Shown here: in pieces, positions 7,190 to 14,414 of the stretch | Position numbering within the stretch: the first letter of the stretch is position 1 | How the letters are laid out: the number at the start of each line of letters is the position of its first letter | Source of the DNA: a virus | Reading direction: 5' to 3' (one strand) | DNA: 24,431 nucleotides | Virus record (IMG/VR): IMGVR_UViG_3300034198_026880 | Span: 1-24,431 of that record | Program-made: the position numbers and the translations under genes | The notes under the pieces: model-generated | The model's input: the letters and a program-made list of their open reading frames with translations, nothing else | Database searches by the model: none | Told to the model about the DNA's origin: nothing

Positions 7190-8293
7190 ATGGCCGACGA
7201 CGCGTTCAGACCACAAAAGAGGTCAGTATCTCAAAGCGAAATCAATGATGGGGATTCAAATGCGGCAGAGCAACTGTCAGAGATGGCCGCAATGAGGAAA
7301 AGGGTTTCTGAGAACGTGGAAGAAGAGCTTCAGAATCCCGGACTTAATCCAGAGGCTGGGGTTCAGGTGAGCGGTAACGTCCCCGAGATATTCAAGCAAG
7401 CAGTTGCTGCCAAGAGACAATCAGCACAGAAAGAAAGAACTGCCGCTCCTGAAATGCGCGTAACCGGCAGTGGAAAGCTAGAGGAGTTGATTGCTGGGAT
7501 CGGAACCAAAGGAAACATGGTTTACGAGCCAATTGAACTGCCTTCTAAGGGCAAGTTCTATAATGGCGAAGATGGACCTACAAATGGAGTAATACATCTT
7601 CGTCCTATGACAGGAGAAGAAGAAGAAATATTGGCGACTCCAAGATTTGTTAAGAAGGGTCAAGCCATCAATATGATTTTCAACCGTTGCATGCGAGAAA
7701 ATTATGATTCTTCAAACTTCTTGACTCAAGACAGAACATACATGTTGATCTATCTTCGCGGCATATCATACACTCCAGAGTATGACGTTGAAATAAGAGA
7801 TCCAGATTCTGATCAGACTTTTGCAACAACCATAAATCTTAACGATCTCTACGTTGATCAGTGCGGTCCTGAGTTTGGCCCAGAAAACCTTACGGACACG
7901 TTACCATCAACAGGCTATAGATTCCAATATAGATTGGCCGTTGGCAAGGACGAACAGTTGATTCAAGATTATCGCGAACGTCGCGCAAAGAACTTTGACC
8001 TGAGCAGTCAGGCGGACGATACGCTTATTTATCGTACGGCTCACTTGATAGAAGAAGTTGAAGGTCTAACGGATAAGCTTGAAATTCAGATGCTCTTGAA
8101 AAAATTACCAATACAAGACGTTGCTTATTTGCGAACGGTTGTAAACGAACCTCCTTTTGGTGTAGATACGAAGGTTTCAATAACAAACCCATATACGCTT
8201 AGAGATTTTGAGGTTGAACTACCACTAGAGTCAAATTTTTTCTTCCCACGGGCAAGGCGAAAGAAAACTACGACATTGAAGACGCAAGCCTAG
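7190..8293 (+). CDS. gp26-like baseplate protein, possible tail-assembly role
   Basis: A 367-residue protein starting at the ATG at 7190, 6 nt after a good AAGGAG; the frame extends further upstream but without a ribosome-binding site. The first ~100 residues are charged and low in structure. The core (about 105-350) carries LPSKGKFYNG, LRPMTGEEEEIL, TPRFVKKGQAI, DRTYMLIYLRGISY and LLKKLPIQDVAYLRTVV. This is the pattern of the T4 gp26-type baseplate family (Pfam 'T4_baseplate'). The C-terminus is basic (PRARRKKTTTLKTQA). Near its end, AAATTTTTTC (8233-8242) sits in the phase required for -1 frameshifting, and the -1 frame is open to 8472. Shifted ribosomes would make a 427-residue product. 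Confidence 0.82.
   Translation: MADDAFRPQKRSVSQSEINDGDSNAAEQLSEMAAMRKRVSENVEEELQNPGLNPEAGVQVSGNVPEIFKQAVAAKRQSAQKERTAAPEMRVTGSGKLEELIAGIGTKGNMVYEPIELPSKGKFYNGEDGPTNGVIHLRPMTGEEEEILATPRFVKKGQAINMIFNRCMRENYDSSNFLTQDRTYMLIYLRGISYTPEYDVEIRDPDSDQTFATTINLNDLYVDQCGPEFGPENLTDTLPSTGYRFQYRLAVGKDEQLIQDYRERRAKNFDLSSQADDTLIYRTAHLIEEVEGLTDKLEIQMLLKKLPIQDVAYLRTVVNEPPFGVDTKVSITNPYTLRDFEVELPLESNFFFPRARRKKTTTLKTQA
8233..8242 (+). promoter_or_regulatory. Candidate -1 programmed ribosomal frameshift site
   Basis: Two overlapping slippery heptamers occur in the gp26-like reading frame: A AAT TTT (8233-8239) and T TTT TTC (8236-8242). Both obey the X XXY YYZ rule in the zero frame. The last stops in the -1 frame lie just upstream (TAG 8200, TGA 8209, TGA 8215), and the -1 frame is then open through 8469, ending with TAA at 8470-8472. 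I do not see an obvious strong stem-loop downstream by eye. Confidence 0.6.
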
Positions 8294-8310
8294 AACTATG
8301 GAGCAACTTG

Positions 8311-8472
8311 ATGGAGGAGTTCTTTTTCTTTCTCTATCATTTGCGCCAAAGTAGAGAGCAATTCATGTCCTTGCCCATAAATGAAAGAAAATGGATCATT
8401 AGTAGATTCATTCAACAAAAGGACAAGGAAAATGAAGCAATGGAAGCTGCCAGAAGGAAAGCCAAGAAGTAA
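8311..8472 (+). CDS. Small downstream frame; likely frameshift extension of gp26-like protein
   Basis: From the ATG at 8311 this frame encodes 53 residues, MEEFFFFLYHLRQSREQF, then SLPINERKWIISRFIQQ, ending in a Lys-rich tail. There is a GGAG 7 nt before the ATG, so independent initiation is possible. The frame is also open upstream to 8218, through the end of the gp26-like gene. The upstream residues (AKENYDIEDASLELWSNL) look like genuine acidic amphipathic coding sequence rather than a shadow. That favours production as a -1 extension, as with lambda G/GT and P2 E/E' tail-assembly chaperones. I cannot tell from sequence alone whether both modes operate. Its charge pattern (Glu/Lys/Arg-rich helix) would suit a chaperone or assembly factor. 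Confidence 0.7.
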   Translation: MEEFFFFLYHLRQSREQFMSLPINERKWIISRFIQQKDKENEAMEAARRKAKK

Positions 8473-8481
8473 GAGGTAAAG

Positions 8482-9231
8482 ATGGCCGAAAAGGAAAGAA
8501 ATCAAAATCCAGTTGTAGGTGATACGCTTAACCTAAGGCTTTTTACGTACAACTCTAACCATAGGCAAAATGCCGACAGCGTTGAAAAAGTTGAAATATA
8601 CCAACTAGATTCAACGTGCGCTACCGAAGACAATCCAGAAGGCAGAAGACTTGTTGCAACTATTGGGCCGGCAGACATAGAGATCGTAACAGACCCATTT
8701 GGCGGTCAGTATAAGGTGTCTGTGTACGTTGAGGATATGGTCTACCCGATTGGAAACTACATTGACGTTTGGTATGTAAACTTCAGCGCAAGTCAAGCCG
8801 GAACGGTTACGAACGAATTTCGGATAATTTCCGATTTGTGGTTCGCATCAGACATGCCAATAGTTTACGATTTCTCCTACGGATTCAGACCAAACAGAAT
8901 TCGGCAAGGAGAAAGAAGGTGGATCACTGTGGAGGTGGTTCCAAATGTGCCAAACGTAAGCGATCTTCAAAGATATTACGCGAACCTTGCCATATCAAGC
9001 CCCGTGCGGATTTTCATTGAGAAGGAATGCGGCGAATGCGTACCGAAGGAAAAAGACCTTCGTATGGTCGTTGAGAACGGAGTTGTGGAGCACAGAAGAG
9101 ACTCCGAAGGCTACTTTTTCTTGGACACAGAAGATCTTGGGATGGATTGCGGCATTTACAACGTCTGGTTTGAACTAGAGTTCGGGGAGGCCAAGTATAT
9201 CTCAGACAACCTCCAACTGCAAGTTTACTGA
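8482..9231 (+). CDS. Beta-rich probable virion structural protein
   Basis: A 249-residue protein with AAGAGGT before its ATG, 9 nt after the small frame above. It is dominated by alternating hydrophobic strands (NLRLFTYNSN, VEKVEIYQLDS, GQYKVSVYVEDMVYPIGNYIDVWYVNF) with a central FSYGFRPNRIRQGERRWITVEVVP block. A later CGEC and DCGIYNVWFELEFGEAKYIS segment follow. There are no enzyme motifs, signal peptide or membrane segment. Strand content and position after the gp26-like gene suggest a baseplate, tail-fibre-connector or other virion component; the sequence has the look of conserved structural hypotheticals in environmental myoviruses. It is the last gene before the accessory island. Confidence 0.72.
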   Translation: MAEKERNQNPVVGDTLNLRLFTYNSNHRQNADSVEKVEIYQLDSTCATEDNPEGRRLVATIGPADIEIVTDPFGGQYKVSVYVEDMVYPIGNYIDVWYVNFSASQAGTVTNEFRIISDLWFASDMPIVYDFSYGFRPNRIRQGERRWITVEVVPNVPNVSDLQRYYANLAISSPVRIFIEKECGECVPKEKDLRMVVENGVVEHRRDSEGYFFLDTEDLGMDCGIYNVWFELEFGEAKYISDNLQLQVY

Positions 9232-9315
9232 AATTCTCGTAAGCTTTCTTGAGTGGTTTTTGCCGGTTTTCAGCGTATTTTGAAGCCTCCGACCTCTTTT
9301 TTTGGGAAGTCATAC

Positions 9316-9343
9316 TTGACGATTAGGATTTTCCGCGTATACC
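9316..9343 (+). promoter_or_regulatory. Sigma70-like promoter upstream of the accessory island
   Basis: TTGACG at 9316-9321 and TATACC at 9338-9343 are separated by 16 bp, close to the bacterial sigma70 consensus in both hexamers. Transcription would start near 9350, about 40 nt before the ATG at 9389. The flanking region 9232-9388 holds no other gene that I can support. This promoter would allow host polymerase to express the island independently of phage late transcription. Confidence 0.6.
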
Positions 9344-9388
9344 CTCTGTAGCACGCAGAAAACGACCTCACCAACCTTGGAGTCTCTC

Positions 9389-10420
9389 ATGACCCTCGCA
9401 AACACATCAAACGACACGACCGAAGCGATCTTCCAGCGTCTCAAAAAGCTTGGTTTTTCTGCCAATGAGGCAACGGGTATGCAGCACAGCATCCCAAAAA
9501 TCAAGGGCGGGACAGTTTCGGAACGCAAGGCCATGCAGACCAATGAGGAAGAAGCTCGTCAAAACCAACTTCACTATCTGAGTGAGGCTGCGAAGAGTGG
9601 CAAGCCTTGGTTCCACAACGTGAAAGCGGACCGCCAATACAGCGAATTTGTTCTCGTTTCGCCTGAGATGGCACGAGAACTTTTGGCCGCGAACGAAAAC
9701 CCCCGCAAACGGATCATGCAAGACCGCATTGACCGCTACGCCAACGATATGGGAAATGGGCGGTGGCACGACAATTCCCAGAGCATTGCCATTGACTACA
9801 ACGCCAAGCTGCACAACGGCCAACACCGCATAAGTGCGTTGATCCAGTGTGGCAAGCCCCAGAGGCTCTATTTCACCTTCAATACGCTCGTCAATGCCCG
9901 CTTGGACGAGGACACCGGAGCCTCTAGGAGCGTGACTGTCCAGATTGAACAGCAGTTGCACAACAACATCGGATGCAAGCTGCCGGCGGTTTGTCGGGCG
10001 GCTATGAGAGGGGCATCTGAGACGAGGATGTCGGCTCGCTTCAGTCAGTCTGATTATCTGGAGTTTGCAAAGCAGCACGGACCCACAATTGAGTGGATTG
10101 TGAAAATCTGCCCGGGTCATCGCAGCGATGTGATTGCGGCTTTCCTGAAAGCAACTTTGTGGTACGGACCGGATCAGATGGAAGGGTTCATCCGGCGGTT
10201 TGCGGATGTTCTGTTTACCAGCAAGGACGATCCGGCCAAATTGCTGCATCAGCAAGCAAAATTCTCAAAGGGGACGACGAGGTTGAGCCTCTACAGAAAG
10301 ACGCTTTCGGCTGTGCATCACTACATCCACGGCAAGACCGTCAGCAAGCTTCTTGAGCGGGACAAGGATTTGTTTGATTGGGAGGCGGGCTGGAAGGTTC
10401 CTCAGAAGGAAAGCAAGTAG
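9389..10420 (+). CDS. ParB/Srx-fold-like protein, function unknown
   Basis: A 343-residue protein from the ATG at 9389, with GGAG 6 nt upstream; a TTG four codons earlier overlaps the Shine-Dalgarno sequence and is less likely. The middle section, about residues 90-180, runs VSPEMARELLAANENPRKR, then RIDRYANDMGNGRWHDNSQ, IAIDYNAKLHNGQHRISALI and DEDTGASRSV. The NGQHRxSAL element matches the D/NGQHRL motif of ParB/sulfiredoxin-fold proteins in phages and bacteria; its role in this family is not known to me. The remaining C-terminal half is helical and ends with KDLFDWEAGWKVP. That half resembles the whole of the 12062-12511 protein. Base composition is visibly more GC-rich than neighbouring phage genes, which suggests a separate origin. 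Confidence 0.7.
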   Translation: MTLANTSNDTTEAIFQRLKKLGFSANEATGMQHSIPKIKGGTVSERKAMQTNEEEARQNQLHYLSEAAKSGKPWFHNVKADRQYSEFVLVSPEMARELLAANENPRKRIMQDRIDRYANDMGNGRWHDNSQSIAIDYNAKLHNGQHRISALIQCGKPQRLYFTFNTLVNARLDEDTGASRSVTVQIEQQLHNNIGCKLPAVCRAAMRGASETRMSARFSQSDYLEFAKQHGPTIEWIVKICPGHRSDVIAAFLKATLWYGPDQMEGFIRRFADVLFTSKDDPAKLLHQQAKFSKGTTRLSLYRKTLSAVHHYIHGKTVSKLLERDKDLFDWEAGWKVPQKESK

Positions 10421-10473
10421 TCTTTTTGTCTCATCTTTCACGCCACCCACTTGCTCACGCGAAAGGGAAACCA

Positions 10474-12012
10474 ATGCTCTTCAACTTGAAGTTTGACAAG
10501 ATTCCGATGGGACTTTCTGAAAAGAAAGTCATCAATCCCACTTTATCAATGGTGAGGTGGATTCTTGAAGAAACAAAACACGACAGAGGAAATTGGATTC
10601 TGAAGAATGCTTGGCAGACCAGAAAAAAGGGAGCCGAGAAATTCAGAGCCATTCGCATTGAGTACGTTGGTGGTGTGGCGGGCGTGAAAATCCGATGCAA
10701 GCCCGGCAGCAATGACACATGCTATGAGTACATTCTCATACCGCCGGCGGCCATTGACTGCGAAGGGGTCTACGAATCGCTCAGAAGTATCCATCCAAAC
10801 ACCCTGCGGCTCAACCATTCTTTCCGAGTAGGATCAAGAATGGAACCCGAAGAGCGCTCTATCCTGACTGCGGTCTATGAAAGAGCCACAAACTCGCCGC
10901 CGGCGCCTGTTCTGCCAAGGATCGGCCCTAAGCCCGTGGCTGCTCCCGAAAAGCCCGTTACGCCAAAGCCCGAGGAGTCGGAGCCTGTAACGCAGAAATC
11001 CTTGGAGTTTGCAAACAAGGATCAAGTTTCAGAAAACTTGCAAGTCTCACAACACGTTTTGGAGAATCAAGCCCAAGTGTTGGTGGCTCAGACTTTTGAC
11101 AAGATCTGCAACTTGGACATAACGCCTCTTGTTGATTCGCCCGAATCGGGAGACGCTGCCATTGGCTCTGAACAGTTCATTCTTGACAGAGCTTTGGTTG
11201 CCATAAGCTTTGTTGCAGAAAATGGTTTTGCAAAAAGAACAACTATTTCAACTTCCATAGTTGAAAACTTGAACATCAAAGGCTACATCCAAAAAGGAAA
11301 AGCCTATAAAAGCAAGGAAGGCGCGATGAGAGCGCTTTGGATGGCTCTCTACAATGAGGGATATGTTGAGAGAATATTTCACGGCAAACTTTCAGAAACC
11401 TTGCTTGGCTACAAATTGACTCCGAAAGGAGTAAAGCGGATCAAGGTTCTCGCAAGTTTTCTTGACGATTCAATTGTTGCCAAAATGAACAAAAATTGGG
11501 ACGGAAGCGAACCATACGAACCGTCCGAAATGTTTCAAGAAGAAGAAGATTTGGAAGCCTATTGCGAAGAAGAAGATGAAACCGAAACTTTTGTCGCAAT
11601 GGCAGCAGCAACGACAGAAGCAGAACCTGCCCAACCAAAACAATTGACGCCAGAACAAATATTGAAGCTGAAGGGTCTGATCTCAGAATTTGAGCATCAG
11701 TCCGAGCAGGCCTCAGAGGTTTCAAAAATGATTTCCGAGTTAGAGACGGAGCGAGAAGATCATGCCCATACCCTTGCCGGCGTGGAGATCGCCAAGAGGG
11801 ACAAGATGAAGCAAAAGGAGGATTTGGATCGGGATATTTTCCGATTAGATGGCAAAAAGAAAGAAATTGAAGAGAAGATCAACAAGAACCAAGGCGAAAT
11901 GAGTGATTGGCGAGGAGAGCTTGAGGCTCACAATCGCCGAATCGCAGAGTTGAACCGAGAAGTTGAGCGATTGACAGGCATGAGCCTTGGCGGCGGAGCA
12001 ACGAAAACGTAG
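10474..12012 (+). CDS. Winged-helix-like / coiled-coil protein of unknown function
   Basis: A 512-residue protein; the ATG at 10474 is chosen because it follows GAAAGGGAAACC and clears the upstream stop. Apparent layout: a mixed alpha/beta N-terminal domain (1-140); a Pro-rich linker (about 145-175) with PRIGPKPVAAPEKPVTPKP; a helical part around 225-330 with a winged-helix flavour (YKSKEGAMRALWMALYNEGYVERIFH, then LLGYKLTPKGVKRIKVL); a very acidic stretch (EEEDLEAYCEEEDETE). A long C-terminal coiled coil (about 395-500) follows (SKMISELETEREDHAHTL, RLDGKKKEIEEKINKNQ). DNA binding with oligomerisation is an inference from this layout. It lies 53 nt after the ParB-like gene in the same direction. 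Confidence 0.62.
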   Translation: MLFNLKFDKIPMGLSEKKVINPTLSMVRWILEETKHDRGNWILKNAWQTRKKGAEKFRAIRIEYVGGVAGVKIRCKPGSNDTCYEYILIPPAAIDCEGVYESLRSIHPNTLRLNHSFRVGSRMEPEERSILTAVYERATNSPPAPVLPRIGPKPVAAPEKPVTPKPEESEPVTQKSLEFANKDQVSENLQVSQHVLENQAQVLVAQTFDKICNLDITPLVDSPESGDAAIGSEQFILDRALVAISFVAENGFAKRTTISTSIVENLNIKGYIQKGKAYKSKEGAMRALWMALYNEGYVERIFHGKLSETLLGYKLTPKGVKRIKVLASFLDDSIVAKMNKNWDGSEPYEPSEMFQEEEDLEAYCEEEDETETFVAMAAATTEAEPAQPKQLTPEQILKLKGLISEFEHQSEQASEVSKMISELETEREDHAHTLAGVEIAKRDKMKQKEDLDRDIFRLDGKKKEIEEKINKNQGEMSDWRGELEAHNRRIAELNREVERLTGMSLGGGATKT

Positions 12013-12061
12013 AATTCCATCGCCGGCACCTCCAAACTCCAGAAGTCCCGAAAGGAAAAAG

Positions 12062-12511
12062 ATGAACGTGATTGAAGAACACAAAAAAGAATATTGGGTC
12101 GCAAAAAATATGATGTGCATATCAAACAAGGGATTTAAAATAAGCCAAAAAGAAGTTGAAAACTTCATGGAGAAGTACGAAATAATAAACGAGATAACGA
12201 AGTACATGCCTCGCGGAATGAGCAGCATAGGTGCAGCCGTGGGAAAGTGCGCCATTAAATACGACCAAGAAAGAGCAATTCAGTTCTTGCAACATGCAAA
12301 AGAAGGAATTTTTGAAGGAAGAGAAGACCCGGTATATCACTTTTATATGTGGCTGAAAGGCGTTGCTGGCCCCAAGAGAAAAAAGAACGACATATCAACC
12401 TATGAAGTTGCTTTGTATGCTTGCAAAAATTATTGCCTCAAAAAGAAGATCAAAGGATTGAGAAGATCAAAGGATATTTTCCAATGGTCTGAGAACTGGA
12501 GCGTGAAATGA
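12062..12511 (+). CDS. Stand-alone relative of the ParB-like protein's C-terminal domain
   Basis: A 149-residue protein from the ATG at 12062, preceded by AAAGGAAAAAG. By eye its body matches the C-terminal half of the 9389-10420 protein: ISQKEVENFMEKY aligns with FSQSDYLEFAKQH, INEITKYMPRG with IEWIVKICPGH, REDP with KDDP. STYEVALYACKNYCLKKKI aligns with RLSLYRKTLSAVHHYIHGKTV, and SKDIFQWSENWSV with DKDLFDWEAGWKV. It lacks the N-terminal NGQHR domain. Its composition is AT-rich like the phage backbone, unlike the ParB-like gene. Function unknown; a partner, inhibitor or truncated relative of the full-length protein are all possible. It overlaps the next gene by 4 nt. Confidence 0.65.
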   Translation: MNVIEEHKKEYWVAKNMMCISNKGFKISQKEVENFMEKYEIINEITKYMPRGMSSIGAAVGKCAIKYDQERAIQFLQHAKEGIFEGREDPVYHFYMWLKGVAGPKRKKNDISTYEVALYACKNYCLKKKIKGLRRSKDIFQWSENWSVK

Positions 12512-12735
12512 TCTGCATGCCAGTGTGGGTTTCCAAAGAGTCCGAGGAGGGCATACACGCCCTTTTGGGGAGCGAGCCAAGAACAGACAGTCCTTTGGAA
12601 TGGATTCCTAGGGCTTGTCTGGAGAGTCTCGTTTTTGCCGAAGCGCCGGCGGTAGAGGGGAAGAGATTTGCCATGGTTGTACTTAGGAAAGAACAACTCA
12701 CAGATCGGCTTCAAGAAGTTCTGGGTCTGAGTTGA
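12508..12735 (+). CDS. Small hypothetical protein
   Basis: A 75-residue protein whose ATG overlaps the preceding TGA (ATGA), indicating coupled translation. It begins MICMPVWVSKESEEGIHALL and includes an EWIPRACLESLVFAE segment and a C-terminal helix (KEQLTDRLQEVLGLS). No motif recognised. It is the last gene of the accessory island and nearly abuts the converging nuclease gene at 12740, with 4 nt between. Confidence 0.6.
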   Translation: MICMPVWVSKESEEGIHALLGSEPRTDSPLEWIPRACLESLVFAEAPAVEGKRFAMVVLRKEQLTDRLQEVLGLS

Positions 12736-12739
12736 CTAT

Positions 12740-13288
12740 CTAGGAGAAAAAGAAGGAATCTTCTTCCTTCATAAGTTCCTCATAATTAACAGCAATCCAG
12801 CTTCCATACTTAAAAAAACAGTCAAATTCTGTCTTGGGCATATCCACCGGCCTCAAGAATGCAAGTCGGGGCTTGCGGTCTTTTTTCCAAAGGAGCATCG
12901 GCTTCCTGCCGCATCTCTCTGAGTCGTCCGTGACTTGCTTCAAGAACCCGTCAAGTTCCGCTTGGCTCCCGGAGAAGGCAGAGACGAGGTCAATGTCGTT
13001 ATAGCCACCCTTGCTCTCTAAAACGAATTTAAAGTGATCTGGGCAGACTATATCACCCGAGTATATGTTCGTGGCAGTTCGGGAAAGATGAACGTTTTGG
13101 CCCCATCTATTTCCACTCCCAACGGATCTGGAGAATTTGCCGTATGAAGGATTTGTCAAAAGAACCTTTTCAAACCTTTTGTTTAGGCTTTTGACAAGGT
13201 CCAATTCAACTCTTTTGCCCTTTTTTCCAGACTTTATTTTTTTGGTTTTCTCTTTGAATATGTCTTCTATCTCTTGATCTTCTTCCAT
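12740..13288 (-). CDS. PD-(D/E)XK nuclease-like protein
   Basis: A 182-residue protein with the layout of a restriction-like or Holliday-junction-resolvase-like nuclease. A conserved Glu lies in an early helix (RVELDLVKSL, E28), then SGDIV (D79) and ESKGG (E91, K93) give the acidic-x-lysine active site. PMLLWKKDRKPRLAFL forms the expected later strand. A preceding GSGNRWGQNV segment (58-66) is typical of the substrate-binding region in phage nucleases of this fold. A basic N-terminus (KKIKSGKKGKR) may contact DNA. Expected activity is metal-dependent cleavage of DNA, perhaps branched DNA. It reads leftward, alone, with CTATATAATT (13300-13291) just upstream as a candidate promoter element. 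Confidence 0.75.
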   Translation of the reverse strand: MEEDQEIEDIFKEKTKKIKSGKKGKRVELDLVKSLNKRFEKVLLTNPSYGKFSRSVGSGNRWGQNVHLSRTATNIYSGDIVCPDHFKFVLESKGGYNDIDLVSAFSGSQAELDGFLKQVTDDSERCGRKPMLLWKKDRKPRLAFLRPVDMPKTEFDCFFKYGSWIAVNYEELMKEEDSFFFS

Positions 13289-13290
13289 TC

Positions 13291-13300
13291 AATTATATAG
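13291..13300 (-). promoter_or_regulatory. CTATATA box upstream of the nuclease gene
   Basis: On the minus strand CTATATAATT lies directly before the ATG of the nuclease gene at 13288. It is one of several CTATATA-type boxes in this window near gene starts, and could be a late -10 element for the gp55-like sigma. It is so close to the start codon that a transcript from it would have little or no leader. Confidence 0.3.
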
Positions 13301-13309
13301 GAGATCAAA

Positions 13310-13351
13310 ATGCTCAAAATTACCAAGAAACTAATGACGGCTTATAAATAG
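13310..13351 (+). CDS. Possible 13-codon leader ORF
   Basis: An ATG at 13310 with a good AGGAGA ribosome-binding site (13299-13304) opens a frame of only 13 codons (MLKITKKLMTAYK) ending with TAG at 13349. It lies in the gap between the divergent nuclease gene and the small exported protein gene. It may be a leader peptide or a relic of a longer gene; the strong ribosome-binding site is the only support. Confidence 0.3.
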   Translation: MLKITKKLMTAYK

Positions 13352-13380
13352 GCTTGTTTTTTCTGGCCTTGGTATAAATA
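13343..13380 (+). promoter_or_regulatory. Two TATAAATA late-promoter-like boxes
   Basis: TATAAATA occurs at 13343-13350 and again at 13373-13380, exactly the T4 late promoter -10 consensus recognised by gp55. The first is well placed, with an expected transcription start near 13357, about 29 nt before the ATG at 13386. The second is too close to that ATG to give a normal leader. The first also overlaps the end of a 13-codon ORF, so part of the match may be chance. Confidence 0.45.
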
Positions 13381-13385
13381 AAGTA

Positions 13386-13691
13386 ATGAGAGCCATATCA
13401 ATATTGACAGTTTTGGCATTAACATTATTTGCTATTGAATACAAAAAGCCTTATAGAGCGGCTCCTTATGCTGTGAGCCACAAAGAAAGGGTTGAGGATC
13501 TTGAATACCAAAAAGTTTTAGAGACCTACATGTATTTAAAAGACAGATATGAAACTCTAAAAAAGCTGCATCCTCATAATCATAAAGATCTCAAAGAGTC
13601 AGAGTTAAAATGCAAGTTGGCTCATCTGGACTTGTTGATTGCAAAAATAAAACTTGGCGTGAATCTAAATGAAGAAGGCGCTTTGAAATAA
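13386..13691 (+). CDS. Small membrane-anchored or exported helical protein
   Basis: A 101-residue protein with an N-terminal hydrophobic segment (residues 3-17, AISILTVLALTLFAI) that could be a signal anchor. A charged, mostly helical remainder follows (ERVEDLEYQKVLETYMYLKDRYETLKK, later LKCKLAHLDLLIAKIKLG). There is no lipobox cysteine. It could be a spanin-like or superinfection-exclusion type membrane protein, but nothing specific supports either. Its 3' end overlaps the converging amidotransferase gene by 27 nt. The ribosome-binding site is weak (TAAAG). Confidence 0.55.
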   Translation: MRAISILTVLALTLFAIEYKKPYRAAPYAVSHKERVEDLEYQKVLETYMYLKDRYETLKKLHPHNHKDLKESELKCKLAHLDLLIAKIKLGVNLNEEGALK

Positions 13692-14414
13692 AACAGATCC
13701 TTCAATCCTAAACATGTAGAGCGTATCTGAATCAAGTTCTTCAACCAACCCTTTTACTCCAAGAGATTTAGTGGCATTCTCCCAAATATCTTGAGTAGAA
13801 ACAAAGAAAAATTGTCCCAATTGATCTACAAGATCTACTTTACAAAGGGCTCTGTGTTCGTTTCTAAAAATCCATAATCTCTGTCCTTCTGATAGTTTTT
13901 CCCCTATTGCGACGGCCATGTGGGCATCTGGTATGTGGCGTATTGTTCTTATAGCACTAACTTTATTCAGAAAATCTTCAGGTTCATTCTCAAACATCTT
14001 GAGCAAAACTTCAGAATCACAATCTGATTTAAGCTGATGCTTGTGCTTAAAGGGGACGTACGTTTCATCCGGAATGCGTCCATTGTGAACCAATGCAACA
14101 GTCATGTCTTCACTAACAAATGGATGATTGTTTGAATTGTCTGAGGGAGGGCCAACGCCTTTGGAGGCTTCTCTCGCATGACAAATGAGAGTGGATGGAT
14201 TGTGTTCTCTAACAGATTTCCAAATATCGCTACGGACAAAATCAGAAGAAGGTGTTGGTTCTTTGTGAAACAAAACTTGGTCAGATTCAGAAACGCCCCA
14301 GTATCCCGAAGCATCCTTGCCCCGAGATTCTATTTCGCGAAATAAGCCAGAAATTATCTCAAAAGATAAGTCTGGGTTTTTTGAAGTGCCCACATATCCA
14401 GCAATTCCACACAT
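13665..14414 (-). CDS. Class II glutamine amidotransferase (Ntn hydrolase)
   Basis: A 249-residue stand-alone glutaminase domain that would release ammonia from glutamine. It starts MCGIAGYVG, placing the catalytic Cys at position 2, free after Met removal as this family requires. Further family landmarks are RGKDASGYWG (31-40), HARE (79-82), NNHPF (95-99), HNGRI (110-114) and DSEVLL (133-138). The order matches the glutaminase domain of GlmS/PurF-type enzymes. No synthase or isomerase domain is attached, so ammonia must pass to a separate acceptor enzyme not visible here. Phages use such domains in nucleobase modification and sugar synthesis. Its ATG shares one base with the upstream stop (TAATG). 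Confidence 0.9.
   Translation of the reverse strand: MCGIAGYVGTSKNPDLSFEIISGLFREIESRGKDASGYWGVSESDQVLFHKEPTPSSDFVRSDIWKSVREHNPSTLICHAREASKGVGPPSDNSNNHPFVSEDMTVALVHNGRIPDETYVPFKHKHQLKSDCDSEVLLKMFENEPEDFLNKVSAIRTIRHIPDAHMAVAIGEKLSEGQRLWIFRNEHRALCKVDLVDQLGQFFFVSTQDIWENATKSLGVKGLVEELDSDTLYMFRIEGSVLFQSAFFI

Noticed and set aside
9407-10255. A 282-residue open frame on the minus strand antisense to the ParB-like gene
   Set aside because: It mirrors a GC-richer gene, where long antisense frames are common. The plus-strand protein has a recognisable NGQHR motif, promoter and ribosome-binding site; the minus frame has no motif.
12752-12770. Inverted repeat GAAGGAA / TTCCTTC near the converging gene ends at 12735-12740
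   Set aside because: The stem is short and AT-rich, has no T-run, and lies inside the nuclease coding sequence, so I do not call a terminator.
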